Assembly: GCA_024449915.1 (NCBI GenBank) | Contig: JAMZAV010001056.1 | Location: 496,001 to 560,000 of the forward strand | Source of the DNA: Sweltsa coloradensis | Lineage: Eukaryota; Arthropoda; Insecta; Plecoptera; Chloroperlidae | Direction of reading: 5' to 3' | DNA length: 64,000 nucleotides | Part shown: positions 46,628-57,773 of the stretch, piece after piece | Layout of the letters: each line of letters opens with the position of its first letter | How positions within the stretch are numbered: the first letter of the stretch is position 1 | Translations under genes and position numbers: made by a program | Notes under the pieces: model-generated | The model's database searches: none | What the model was told of the DNA's origin: nothing | The model's input: the letters and a program-made list of their open reading frames with translations, nothing else

Positions 46628-46753
46628 CTACAATTCAGAGATTAAAATGTACCCGTCCTGATGGTCTAGTGGTTAAGACGTCCACCTGGAATGTGGGAGA
46701 TCCGTGGTTCGATTCCCGGGTTGGGGCGGACTTTTTTAATTTCTGAATTGTAG
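46628..46753. mobile_element. Foldback element with tRNA-like core
   Basis: CTACAATTCAGAGATTAAAA (46628-46647) is the inverse of TTTTAATTTCTGAATTGTAG (46734-46753) with one mismatch. Between them lies a tRNA-like sequence, reported separately. The arrangement is a small stem-loop element whose loop carries an RNA polymerase III-type promoter. Confidence 0.8.
46653..46730 (+). tRNA. tRNA-like sequence, anticodon-loop GGA, probably not functional
   Basis: CCGTCCT (46653-46659) pairs fully with GGGGCGG (46723-46729), allowing G-U pairs. TGGTCTAGTGG is a good box A and GGTTCGATTCC a perfect box B. TCCAC-CTGGAAT-GTGGG forms an anticodon arm with U33 and the triplet GGA. A T6 run follows the acceptor stem, as a polymerase III terminator would. 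Against function: the T stem pairs poorly, there are two extra bases before the acceptor strand, and a GGA (serine) tRNA should have a long variable arm. It is a tRNA-derived element core more likely than a real tRNA. Confidence 0.4.
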
Positions 46754-48293
46754 TAAATAAAAACAATTACACCCACGGGAGTGTTTCTCGATCAACCAAA
46801 CCGAGAAATTAAACATACATTTTACAGACATTAATCATAACGAGTCCCGTTTGTCTTGCGTTGTGTAGGGCCTAATTTTATCAAATAGGCCTATAGCCTC
46901 TCATTAGGTAGGTAGGCCTACAGCTACCGTTGCCTACGTCTTTCGAACAGTATTTTGATTAGCTATAAATTGGGTGCATCCCTTTCTTTTTGTTAATTTT
47001 ATGATTGAATTACCAAAAATGGTGAATTTGGGGGGGAATTAATACTACGTTATTTATTGATCGGGCCATTCTGTCCAGAAGTGTATGATCTGTCCAACGT
47101 TTCAATGGCTAGGCTATGGATTGTCTTTGGTCACCAGGCTCAGGAGGACAACAACGTCCTTGAAATGTTGACAGATATATTATCTACTAGGGCTTACACC
47201 ACCGCGATAGAACAGCCCGATCAATAAATAATGTCATCAACAGACACTTTTTATGTTTAATAATACCGGTAAAAAATTAAGTTTAGTCCAATATTGGTAG
47301 TAATCCTCCTCCCATCCCCACCATATTTATTTAAAGTTTGGGACTGGTAAGTGTCATTTGCCTAGTAGGCCCCTAGATCTTCAAAAGACTTTGAGCTGGC
47401 TGCTGGTTACAATAAAAATGTAGTTTTGAGCATTCTGAGGCAGGTAGGCCTAGATTTGTTTGAGATGGAAGTTAAACACAAGTTTACAGTAATTGGTAGG
47501 CCTACTAGGCCTAGCCTAGTGAAATGAAAATCATAAAATTTTTGCTTTATACCATAGCATAGGCCCTACAGCTGTAGGCCTATGTATTTCAAACAAACAT
47601 TTGTTTTGAGTTTTGAATGTGTGCGGTGTGCCTACTCTTTCCTCAATCCCCCCTGTTGTCGTATTTCAGCATCTTGGTTTTGCTACTCGGGCCCGTGCGG
47701 TTGTACTGCACTTGTAAAACTCTGAGGAAATGGGCATTTTGGATTATTTGTTTTACAAGAGACAATGTTGTGCAGAATTTGTATTGTATTTTTGAATTCT
47801 TTTGTTAAACTATCGAGTATAGGCCCTATGGAATTGTCGCCGTTTGTTTTCTTCTTTGCCAATCATCAAAATGGGGATGATGGTAGTTCCAGCTTCCAGC
47901 TGTTAATGCTGTGTTGAGTATGTATTAAATTAATAAACTAACATTCCACTACATGATATAGGCCTAACATTGATTGAGATTGTGCTGCCTGCATATGACT
48001 TTGTTAATGTTGGCCCAGGATGCACATCGATACTTTTTTCATTATCGATTATCAAAATGGTAATGTCTTTATCGAATCAATATTAAGCCCTATCGATAAT
48101 ATCGACACTAGGCCTACCTACTAAGTAGGCTTCCAAAAAAATTAAAGCCAGTTCCGACATAGATGGAATCTCTAAAATGTGGTAGATGAAATTCTAAACA
48201 ATTCAATCTAAAGCTCTCGCTGCCTCGTCCTGTCTGTGTTGTCTTTATTTTTGGATGCCAGTAGGGATCAGCTAAGTTCGCTCCCAAACTTAA

Positions 48294-50304
48294 AGGGCCC
48301 GTTCACCTCTTTAACAAGTTATTCTTAAAATCAAGTACGAACATAAAAATTAAGTTTATTGTGTAATATTTCCAGACCTACGTCAATAGGGGTCTTTAAA
48401 TTCATCGGCCCGCTTCGGGTCAGTGACGTCACTGGTACGGAGCTGGCGAGGTGTTGCAACACAGCACAGCTACTAGCGGCGAGTAATGCGCGAGGCAGGT
48501 CCCGGTCTATCTGTCGAGATAGTCTGTTCTACTGAAAACAAAGCGGAAGGCCTGCGATCATATGATTAACAATACGTTACAGTTAAACCAACACCTGTTT
48601 TGAAACACATACGTTATTGTCGTCAATTAAATGGAATAAATATTATATTGGCATGTTCTCATAAAGTTATATGTTGCCAATCATGACAGGTAGGCCTATC
48701 AGTGGAGTTAATAAGTATTGCCTATACAACAACATAATACACGCGATAGCGATTCTTACACACACACAAACACACACACATATGATACAGAATTACTTGC
48801 ACTTAAAAAAAATAAAAACGATTCGGTTATAGCATTTAAAAAATTTAATTATTCTTCCACAATAAGTGAAATAACATGATTAAAGTAATTCCAAACGCTA
48901 TGGGCTAACAGCAGTTTCCGTAATCATGTAAATGTCAGGATTGCCAGTGGTGAGGATCGAACCGCGGACCTCTCGAATAACTCTCGCGCGTTATGCATGT
49001 ACTACTACATCTATCCGAAAACCGATTAACAATGTATCATTATACCAAGCGGCATTTTATTTTAGTTTCTCATGGAATACTTCGTATATTTATTATTTAA
49101 AGCCGCCTTATGACCACACTTGTGTATACAGGATGAATAACAAATCTATGTTGCCTGTTAGATCAATTTCTGTTCGTAATTGTAGCCATAAACAATGAGT
49201 AGGTATGCCTTCTTTATTACGCCAGACATCAATGTTTCTCTATTGTACTGATGGATGTTTTTTTCCAAAGCTTTTTTTTCGTGGCGTAAAATATTGAGAA
49301 CATCTTTGAAAACTATCATCTGCCCAAAACTACTATATGCTTTTGCTTAGTTATTATACACTGAGCCGACTCACTTTCAAGCAATTCACTAATAAAGTCA
49401 CTCTCGTCGCAACAATTTAACTCTTTGTCGGTTGACATTTTGACATTTTGTGTACAAACTCTACACGAACACTACTGAATAGAATTCGCTTGCCCTGTAA
49501 CATATAATAAACATTCTTATTTTTTTGTACCTATTACACCGCTCCTCAATGTCATCATGAACGATTGATCGAAACGAGTGCACGTGTCCAACTGATGTGA
49601 AGAGGTCTGCGTAAGGTTTCTGGGCAGTGTTTAATGTTTATTCTCTTTTTTTTTTAGGTCCATTAGCTTATCGCTTTTCGTTTATATCGTTCGAGTATGC
49701 AGGCACATCCCCACTCATAATATATCTTATGCTATATAGATTAGAAGAACCATTCCAAGCACAAACAAAGATTTTAAAATCCACATCAACAGCATATTCG
49801 ACAAAAGAATGAACAAATAACGTACTGGCTTCGGCAGTAAATATATATTTCGGCTAGGTGTACGGGGTTTTGTATGTGTATACAGTAAGTGGATGCGCTG
49901 TGCGCTTATCAAGTCGATTGTCAAAACGACATAACTTCGTAAACACCTCTACACTTGACACTTGAGCCGATAACATATGTTATGCGTTTTTATTTCAACC
50001 TAATTTGAAGCGAGTATGCCATACTTGACTACATGTCATATCCCCCCTCACCAAGCATCTTTAAATGTCCAATACGATAACTCAGTTCGCCGCGACACCC
50101 GGCTACTCGACTCCGAAGCCAAGGCCGTGTCGTGCACTGTTGCCAGTACAGCGAAGTGGCGAAAACGTAGTCAATTTCATTGCATATTTAACAATTAATA
50201 TATGGTGATTATGATTATTTTAGAGAAAGAATTTGTTGTAAATGGAGTCTACTTAGGTAAATAGATGTCTGGGTACACCTTTACATAAGAGGTGAACGAT
50301 CCCT
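48294..50304. mobile_element. TTAA-bounded DNA transposon (2.0 kb), no transposase seen
   Basis: Flanked by TTAA at 48290-48293 and 50305-50308. The inverted ends are AGGGCCCGTTCACCTCTT and AGGGATCGTTCACCTCTT, only two differences in 18. TTAA duplication with AGGG ends is compatible with a Kolobok- or piggyBac-like element. It contains the 14-bp palindrome CAGTGACGTCACTG near 48420 and a SINE at 48935. No long reading frame survives, so it is non-autonomous or decayed. Confidence 0.7.
48935..49010 (-). mobile_element. SINE family A copy (head)
   Basis: On the minus strand CGAGAGGTCCGCGGTTCGAT (box B GGTTCGATCC, one base short), then CCACTGGCAATCCTGACA. Inserted in the TTAA-bounded element. 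Confidence 0.65.
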
Positions 50305-50476
50305 TTAATCTCGAGTAAGGCACCTTGTGACCTATCTCTGTGTGTCCAATCAGGAAATACGAATCACGTGTTTCGGGCTGTTTTCAACCAATTATTGATA
50401 TTTTGATTGTCGATTATCGAGATTTTATCCAATATTGATTATCGATCGTCAATAATATCGATTATCGTGTGCATCC

Positions 50477-50703
50477 CTATAGATCTACCAACACCACAAA
50501 AGCCCTGGCCAAAACGGACGAGTCCAAGTTGTCTTGAATGCAGACGATGAGCGCATATGAGCGCATAGTTCCTCACGGCAGTGGCTAGAACTGAGCCGTA
50601 CGGCGCCCGTATATATGGAGCTCCCCTAAAACTGAGAATGAACTTGGCCCAGAGGCGCGTGCATGTAATGGCCCGGGCCACAGTCGTCTTGGTAGATCTA
50701 TAG
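50477..50703. mobile_element. Short inverted-repeat element, CTATAGATCTACCAA ends
   Basis: CTATAGATCTACCAA (50477-50491) and TTGGTAGATCTATAG (50689-50703) are exact inverses. The 227-bp unit is GC-rich compared with its flanks, has CGCATATGAGCGCATA inside, and abuts the outer element ending at 50476. Confidence 0.75.
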
Positions 50704-51821
50704 CCCAGACTTTTATTTAATCCTAGATATTCCAATTCCAAGACAGTTTACCTTGCCATTAGATCACAATGGGTAGGCCTACTAGGGCTATAGCCTTGCG
50801 TGTCTACCTTTTTTTGCTGGTCTATGTATTATTTTGAGTAGGTATTGATAGTATTGGCTTCATTGATTCATAAATTAATCTTGAGATTCATTATCTTCCT
50901 TTAGGGCTAGGCTAGACCCTGTTTAAATATTACCACTAAGCATTTGGTGCAGGTTGGAACCTGGGTTATTAACTCTACCTCATTCGTTTACACGACTAAC
51001 TTTACCCGTCTATGTCTATGCCTACTACCCCACATGCCAATGTAGAAGGCTAAGTTATATAAACAGAGTCTTATGAAAACATATTGTAATGGAATTGCTA
51101 CATTAGGCTACAGTTATTTCATTGTTTTATTATTTATTTTTATAGTTGTGCAACAACTCTTGCTAAACTAGGCTAAATGTGCATTAGTGCGTGGCTGAAT
51201 TACTGTTGTGACAAATAATTAATCTAGGCCTAGGTCTACAATAAAACTTTGAAGATTCAATGTCCTGGATGAAATTATGGTAATACCAGAGCAGAGTGTT
51301 TTTTATTTAAATCAGATTAAATTAAATTATTTAAATCATTGATTTATATCAAATAATATGGTACACCTTTTCTTCATTTTGAGCAACATTCACTAGGCCT
51401 AGTTCTAACTGAGTTAAGGCAAAGTTTTCCTTAAAAAAAAATTAATTAGATTTTCTGAAACGCTTGTGAAAGTATGTAGGCCTACTTTGATCCGCTCCCC
51501 AACTTGACAAGTTTTGAAACACTTGAGTGTTGATTTAAATAAAAAAATCTTATTAAAATTGAAAAGTTGATTTAAATCAATTTAATAGATCATGATCAAA
51601 ATCATTGGAATCAATAAGATCACAGTCCCTGTAGGCCTACCGGAGTAGCATAACCTACTTAGTTCAATCATAGAGATTAATCTCTATGGTTCAATCCACT
51701 AATTCCTGAAACCTGCACTTTTTCTGAAAGGTGGAACGAAAAGTCGTTCGACTAGGCCTACTAAACTTTCTGCTTTCCACTGCTTGAGGTAGACTAGTTG
51801 ATTTATTGATTGATTAAGGCA
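50704..51821. other. Non-coding stretch
   Basis: Several TAGGCCTA octamers and no supported gene. Confidence 0.4.
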
Positions 51822-51829
51822 GTGTTGGG

Positions 51830-52482
51830 GAAGGAACTTTTAAAAAGAACGCGTTCTTTTTTTGTGAACTTTTCAGTGAACTTACTCTTTTTTTAAATGA
51901 ATGAACTTGAACTTTTCAGTTTTAGAAAGTTCATTTGAAAGTTCTTTCCGTGCTCGAGCAGCCGTCGACTCGCCGCCGTCAACGCTTGAAAACAATAACA
52001 AATAGTTGTTCCATCTTGGGCCTACATTGACGCACGTTCAGCTGTTTTTGACAAGGTCACGCACGATTTCCCGAAGTTAAAACCATGCACGCCAACTTTC
52101 GGAAAAAAAATCATGGAAGCCTAAAGTGCTAAGTATCTGCCATAATTTTACAAGCTGGTCGACGAGAATGTAGTACAAATCATCAACATGATCAAAGACA
52201 GCTCAACACTTTCGTAAGACTCAAACTCGCGAGTAGTTTGGTACTTGAACACCCGTAATGTTTTTCCTCGTGTTTTTCTTCATTTTACGCCAGCCTTTAA
52301 TAAAATAGTGATATTTTTTTTACAAAAGAACTTTTAAATGAACTTAGTTTATATTTTAGACGAACTTGAACTTTTCAAAATTTTAGGTTTTAAAAGAACT
52401 TGAACTTTTTAAAAGTTCATTATTTGAGCTGTGAACTGAACTTTTTAAAAGTTCATTTAACAAAATAACTGACCCAACACTG
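51830..52482. mobile_element. Non-autonomous hAT element (653 bp), perfect 8-bp duplication
   Basis: Ends CAGTGTTGGGGAAGGAACTT and TGACCCAACACTG are inverted. GATTAAGG is repeated exactly at 51822-51829 and 52483-52490. The interior repeats the words GAACTTGAACTTTT and AAAAGTTCATT many times in both orientations near the ends. The middle is a less repetitive core with GCCGTCGACTCGCCGCCGTC. Confidence 0.93.
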
Positions 52483-52540
52483 GATTAAGGTCTTCATTAA
52501 GGTGGGATTAAGGCTAATGAAGCATTATTAATTTAATTAA

Positions 52541-53102
52541 TGAAAACGCTTAAGTCCCCCTTGATGGATGAGCTTTTTTGTAAGTTTTTAGTTTGCCTAG
52601 GACCACTTTTCCTTTGCAAGAGCTTTTTGAATGCATTGTAGGTGATTATTGTCAAGTTTCTATTGTTACTTGTTAATTGTTATTATAAACCTCAAAAAAC
52701 TCATATTAAAACAAGTTATTCTATGGATTCTGGCTAATTTTTTCAACTTTTTCTTTCAAAAAGCAATACATCACCATTACCTTAATGTCCATGTAAAATA
52801 TGAACGTTGTAGCCCCACCCGTTTGGTCAGAATCGGCCCAAATGTCACGAAAATATTGCACTAAAATTTTTAAAAAATCGTAAAAGTACAATATTCATGA
52901 GAAATATTTCTTTGATTGTACCCAAAAACGTGGCAGGTCTAAGTTCAAAAAAGTTTTAAAGGTCCCCGCCAATTTTCATCAAGATCGCATATGCCGTTGC
53001 CCGGTAGCGTGCGAACAAACAGACAGAAAAAGAAAAAAAAACATTGGAGCTAAATTTTTTGAGGGGTCAGTGAAATTGAAGTCTTTGCTTCGCTCATCCA
53101 AT
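52541..53102 (+). mobile_element. TTGGATGAGC family, copy 4 (short subfamily)
   Basis: GAAAACGCTTAAGTCCC, then TTGATGGATGAGC at the start and CTTCGCTCATCCAA at 53102. The body has CCCACCCGTTTGGTCAGAAT, TTGTACCCAAAAACGTGGCA and CGTGCGAACAAACAGACAGA, shared with copies 1 and 6. No ~160-bp monomers. It lies 76 bases before copy 5. Confidence 0.78.
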
Positions 53103-53177
53103 TAATTTTAATTTAACAATTTAAAATAGCTATCAAAATTGTTGTCTCACTATGCATTGTTGTTGTAATATTACTAG

Positions 53178-53965
53178 GAAAACGCTTAAGTCCCGCCGCG
53201 TTGTTGGATGAGCGTATTGGTGCATTGAGCTGCCATGAGTTATGCGGATTTTCTGTTGTTCTGTGAAAAAATTATTACTAAGTTCAAATTTTTTAAATTA
53301 AATTAAATTTAATAAAAAATAAACTTAAATTTTAATTTTTTTAATTAATCATAATTTTAAAAAAAGAAAAAAAATCGAAAAATTTGGATTTTTATAAGAA
53401 ATAATTTCTCGGTTGCGCTCAAATTTAACACTAACATATTAATTCATAAAATTAAGGTTCTGCGAAAAAATCATTACAATCGGATAAAGCATGTAGGTGT
53501 TATAAGTCTAAGAATTGTTTAAAAAAAGAAAAAAAACTTAAAATTTCGATTTTTATGATAAATATTTTTTCAATTGCGCTCAAATTTCACAAGAATATCT
53601 TAATTCATAAAATAAAGGTTCTGTGCAAAAATCATTAAAATCGGATATAGCATGTAGGGGTTATAAGTCAAAGAAATTTTTAAAAAATCGAAAAAATCGT
53701 AAAATTGCGATTTTCATGGGAAATAATTTTCCGATTGCGCTCAAAAACGTGGCAGTTCTAAGTTCAGAGATTTCGAAGGCCTCCATAAAATTTCATCTCA
53801 ATCGGAGTATCGGTTTAGCCGGAATCGTGCGGACAAACAGACAAAAATACAGAAAGAAAGAAAGAAAGAAAGAAAGAAAAAAAAAAAAAAACATTCCGGA
53901 TTTTTTTCTCCAGTGTAGTGAAATGGAATCTTCGCTTCGCTCGCTACGCTCGCTACGCTCATCCA
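53178..53965 (+). mobile_element. TTGGATGAGC family, copy 5, with three monomers
   Basis: GGAAAACGCTTAAGTCCCGC, then CGCGTTGTTGGATGAGCG at the start and TACGCTCATCCAA at the end. Monomers start near 53380, 53536 and 53698. The 5' leader and the 3' module (ACATTCCGGATTTTTTTC, CAGTGTAGTGAAATGG) are nearly identical to copy 3. A GAAA run lies near 53852. The 138-codon frame across it is not a real protein. Confidence 0.8.
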
Positions 53966-54399
53966 ACTACGCCTATTTGAAACATTGTTTAGCTACAGTT
54001 CATTGTTTTGTCTGCAATTATGTGATTAGTTTTATTTAGTAGTCCTCGAACCTTGTAAATCAGTTGTTTATAGGCTAATTGAATAGGTTCTACGTTTAAA
54101 AAGTAAAAATATTATTGAGATTCTACCCCCACTTGCACAAAGACTTGCGTCTGTCGGTATAGTTGCGGACGCAAATCTTGGCAAAGATGGCAGATTTGTC
54201 TCCGGCAAAACTGTTTGGAGATCAATGTAAATGAAATGCAAGAAAAATACAGTCCCAAATGACACGAATAAATTATTCTAGTACTAAAAGAGCATTTCTA
54301 GATTGAAAACAGCTCAATCTTTTAAATTGAATTTTGTGTTTTGGTCAACCTGCAACGTATGTAGGCCCTTGTGGTCAAAACTTGCCATTCTTTTTATTT

Positions 54400-55267
54400 T
54401 CTTATTCTTTTATTTATTTATTCATTCATTAGACAAATAGGCCTACATGGTATCAGTATAACAGAATTCTCTGTAAAGAGGGGTAGTGCAATGAATAATT
54501 TTAATTGTAATAACTAATAATATTAATATCTAGGATGAATGTACAAAAATGGAAATTCAGTCTAGAACAAAAGTAAATAACATAAAAAGGTAGTTGAGTG
54601 TTACAAAGAATATGGAGAAAGAAAAAAAAAACAACAAACTGTTAATACAAAAATTGTAAAGACCATCAGAAAATAGAGATGCATAGCCTAGATTTAAGAC
54701 AAGTTGACAACACATTATACTAACAAGCATATTAACATACCCAAGGCATAGTGCATGGTGTTGTCATAATAAAAACTATTAGTTTAGTCGGTCATGCTCA
54801 TTTACAAATTCATCAATAGAATAAAAGCACTTGTCAAGCAGAAATGGTTTTACTCTAGCCTTAAAAATTATGTGCCTGCTTGTATTAAGGCATATGAGTT
54901 TGATGTCTGATGGTAATTTGTTATAGATAGAGGGCTGAGCATAGAGCCAATGGTCCTTTGGTAAACTTGGATGTGTTGAAAGAGTCGATGTGAATGTTGT
55001 TTTGCGAGCGTGTGCCATGGTGATGAATTTGTGAATTGCGGGGAAACCATTCAGGATTATTGTGAACAAAGAGTACACAGATTTGAATAAGGAACATGGA
55101 AGAGTCAGTATTTTTAGATTTCTAAATAATTCTTTACAGGATTTTCTCCTATTGGCCCCGACCATGATTCTGATGGCCCGCTTTTGAAGGCGAAAGACGA
55201 TCACTTTGGCGTAGTGTTGGTGAACGAGAGGCATTTCTGTGCGAAGGGTCATGGGTTCAAATTTCAC
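54400..55267 (-). mobile_element. LINE fragment with reverse-transcriptase C-terminus
   Basis: The minus-strand frame to 54779 reads IVFRLQKRAIRIMVGANRRK, SCKELFRNLKILTLPCSLFK and later YAQPSIYNKLPSDIKL. This is the end of a non-LTR retrotransposon ORF, of the same family as 12925-13853. The 3' UTR ends in the ATGAATGAATAAATAAATAA tail near 54.41 kb. The start is truncated, with no catalytic reverse-transcriptase motifs inside the window. Confidence 0.8.
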
Positions 55268-55806
55268 TCAATTTTTATAAACTTTTTACTTAATTAATAC
55301 TCAAAAAAATTCACTTTGCAATTTTTTACTCAATATTTCACATTTCTTGTCTGCTTTACTGTATGTTGGTACAAAAAATTTAGTTGAAATAGGTATTCAT
55401 TTTCTGATACAAAAAAGCGAGGGTCAACATTTGCGTCACATCCAGAGTAGTCGCAACTCCGACGCATCTAGCGACTTGCGGACGCAAGTCTGCTAATGCA
55501 ACTATCTTTGTACATAGCCTACGGTTTTTATAGCCCTATGATTTAACATATGGTTTTGCCCAAGTCCGCCATTTTTAATGTGACGCAACATTGTGCCGGT
55601 AAATCTTTGTGCATGAGGGGGTTATTTAGCAAATTTAGGGCCTTGCTAATTTCAATACAACACATATTACAAATTTACAAAATTAAAAAAATTATCAAAT
55701 TTAACAAATTTACCAGGTTAGGCCCCTACCTGTGGGGTGCCAAATCAGGCAATAGGCCTACCAGCATGGCTGTTGAAATATTTATATAGTACATAGTCGT
55801 TTATCT

Positions 55807-56287
55807 GTTCATCTGGAAGAAAGAGGGGTTTATGAGGTTCCCTGTGGCGACTGCGATCAAACGTACATAGGCCAAACAGGCAGACGCATAGCAGTGAGGA
55901 TAAATGAACACTCTAATGCTGTGAAAACAGGTGACAAGAAATCAGCCCTGGCTCAACATGCTAAAGCTTACTCCCAAGTGCATAGATTTTGACAAAACAA
56001 AAACTATTTGTCCTGTACAACAGCTCAAGCCACGTATTATCCGTGAATCTGTGGAAATTGAGAAACGGACGAATAACATGAACAAAAGAGATGATAGCCA
56101 GAGCCTCCCTCTTGCTTGGAAACCTGCACTCATGCCTCGAAATGTAGTCCGTAGACCTATTCAGCCAAATCCCTCAGAGGTGGTGCAAATTTCAGATTCC
56201 ATAATTCCAAGCACGAATAACATTTCAAAAGACAACCAATCAGGCCCTATGACAAGAAGCCGGACTAAAAAGGTTTCACTACAGTAA
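55807..56287 (+). pseudogene. Penelope-like element C-terminus with GIY-YIG endonuclease domain, frameshifted
   Basis: The frame from 55807 reads VHLEERGVYEVPCGDCDQTY, then IGQTGRRIAVRINEHSNAVK and TGDKKSALAQHA. GVY (at 55825-55833) and YIG form the GIY-YIG signature with the downstream R (RINEH) in place. That frame stops at 55990-55992. The continuation lies in the next frame: IDFDKTKTICPVQQLKPRII, then RESVEIEKRTNNMNK and QSLPLAWKPAL, stop at 56285-56287. A single-base slip near 55965-55985 separates them. The domain nicks DNA for target-primed integration in Penelope elements. The reverse transcriptase part upstream is missing, so this is a dead 5'-truncated copy. Confidence 0.8.
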
Positions 56288-56394
56288 GCTGTGCTATTTT
56301 GTTTCTCAATTGCCACCATCCGTATATATTTTATCGATATGACCTCGCCGCCCCGCACCTATTTTCTATATAACCTCGCCGCCCCGCACCTTCA

Positions 56395-56540
56395 GCCGAG
56401 GCTATATAAGGCGGGCGCTGCGTGCTTGCCAACCACTGTGACTCCAACCTCCGTAGAGTCACAGTCAACCTTGAAAATGTCTGACGTAGTACAGACGAAA
56501 CGTCGGTAGACGCCCAGGTTCTGCCCTGGTTCATCTTATT
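56395..56540 (+). promoter_or_regulatory. Penelope terminal region: TATA box and hammerhead-related motif
   Basis: GCTATATAAGGCGGGCGCTG carries a TATA box about 120 bases after the ORF stop. Then GTCTG (56479-56483) and CAGAC (56492-56496) form a hairpin followed at once by GAAACGTCGGTAGAC. Penelope-like elements have promoter-bearing pseudo-LTRs with hammerhead ribozymes. Here the expected CTGATGA is CTGACGT, so the core is damaged. Confidence 0.5.
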
Positions 56541-57773
56541 TTCGACGCGGTTTTACCCAAAATCCTTGTTTTTATTTATATAGTAGTACTGTATATATAT
56601 CTCGGATCCCCTTAAAAACATTCATTGGGTGGTAGAGGCTAAGCTAAGATAGATCTCTGCTTGCTATAAATTTCACTTGACCCCCACTCAACTCATAGGC
56701 TACAAAATGGATTCAACAACAACATGCCAATTAGGCTAATATTTTACTTAAAAGTTGAAACCATAGGCCTACTAGGTACTGGCCCACTGGATCACATCCA
56801 ATGTTGTACCATACCTACATTTGCCTTCCATCATGCTATCCCTAGTAGGCATCATTAGTGTGCTACAACTTAAAGGGCCAGTTTTTCAATTGCTCGTTAA
56901 ACACGTAATTAGTCCTACAGATTGTTGATCAAGATATTGCCAGCTTAATACTGCATTGGTCTCTTTGTTTGCACTTGTTTTCATCGACGATTATATTTTA
57001 ATGAGCTGTTAATCTAACTATCAAATATCAATTGTTTCACAAAATATTGAAAACTGTTCCAAGTCATTAAAAGTCTAGTATAAACGTGACAAATGGAAAT
57101 GGTATGGAGATGATTGACTCATATTCAGGAAGCCCACTGTTAGCCTCAAAAGTTCACTTGTATGTTAAATACAAACAATTAAACAAAACTAAAAAAAAGG
57201 TCGTCTGCGGTGGCACATAGGATTAGAGCGCTGGTTTGAAGCATATGACGCTAGCAGGACTGTCCTTCATCGTCATCTATCTCACCATATTGCAATATTG
57301 CATTAAAAGAGATATTAGGCACCTATATTCAATCAATCGAAAGCTTTTATTTATGAACCTAAATGAGGGCGTTATTTGTATAATAATAATTGCTGAAAAA
57401 AGTTTTAAAATCCCGTTTGGTGGCAGCACTGGCCGCCACATTCAGCCTGCAGCATTCCTCCCTTCATGTGGGGCCTGTCCCAATCTCCGTGTTATGCCTA
57501 GAGCATGCACGTTTGGATCTACCCACTCCAAGCAGGTCAAAACTTCTGCGTTACATACGATACCAAGTGAGGAAAGCCGGATCTGAATCCATTGCACCCC
57601 CAAGTCAAAAATTTGTAAAAAAATAGCCTTTAAATAGATTTTTTGGATTTACCTTTTTCAATTATTCAGGGTCAAAATCTACCCTCCAACACAACCGGAG
57701 CTCAAAAACACAATTATGACATATTCCAAACCATGTTTAAAATTATGATTATGGAAATGGATAGAGGTTTGCA
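56541..57773. other. Non-coding stretch
   Basis: A truncated SINE family C head at 57207-57290 (GCGGTGGCACATAGGATTAG; CTTCATCGTCATCTATC). Nothing else supported. Confidence 0.4.

Larger units (their letters stand above)
44740..48120. repeat. Cluster of the octamer TAGGCCTA
   Basis: About twenty occurrences of TAGGCCTA or one-base variants are scattered over 3.4 kb, some in tandem such as TAGGCCTAGGCC. The motif occurs elsewhere in the window but more thinly. It is not a tandem array. Confidence 0.75.
48005..50476. mobile_element. Outer element with ATCGATA-rich ends (nested, degraded)
   Basis: The left end AGGATGCACATCGATACT is followed by TTATCGATTATCAAAATGG. The right end, read in reverse, begins AGGGATGCACACGATAATCG and continues with ATAATCAATATTGG. 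These look like diverged inverted ends of one element. The TTAA-bounded element at 48294-50304 lies inside it. No clear target duplication. Confidence 0.5.

Noticed and set aside
46653..46730. Functional serine tRNA gene
   Set aside because: GGA anticodon loop without a long variable arm, weak T stem and extra bases. Kept only as a tRNA-like core.
53623..54039. 138-codon frame
   Set aside because: Lies across monomers and the poly-A/GAAA region of a non-autonomous repeat. The same phrases in other copies are broken.
56479..56505. Active hammerhead ribozyme
   Set aside because: The conserved CUGANGA is CTGACGT here and stem II does not pair after it. Only the GAAAC side and hairpin resemble the motif.
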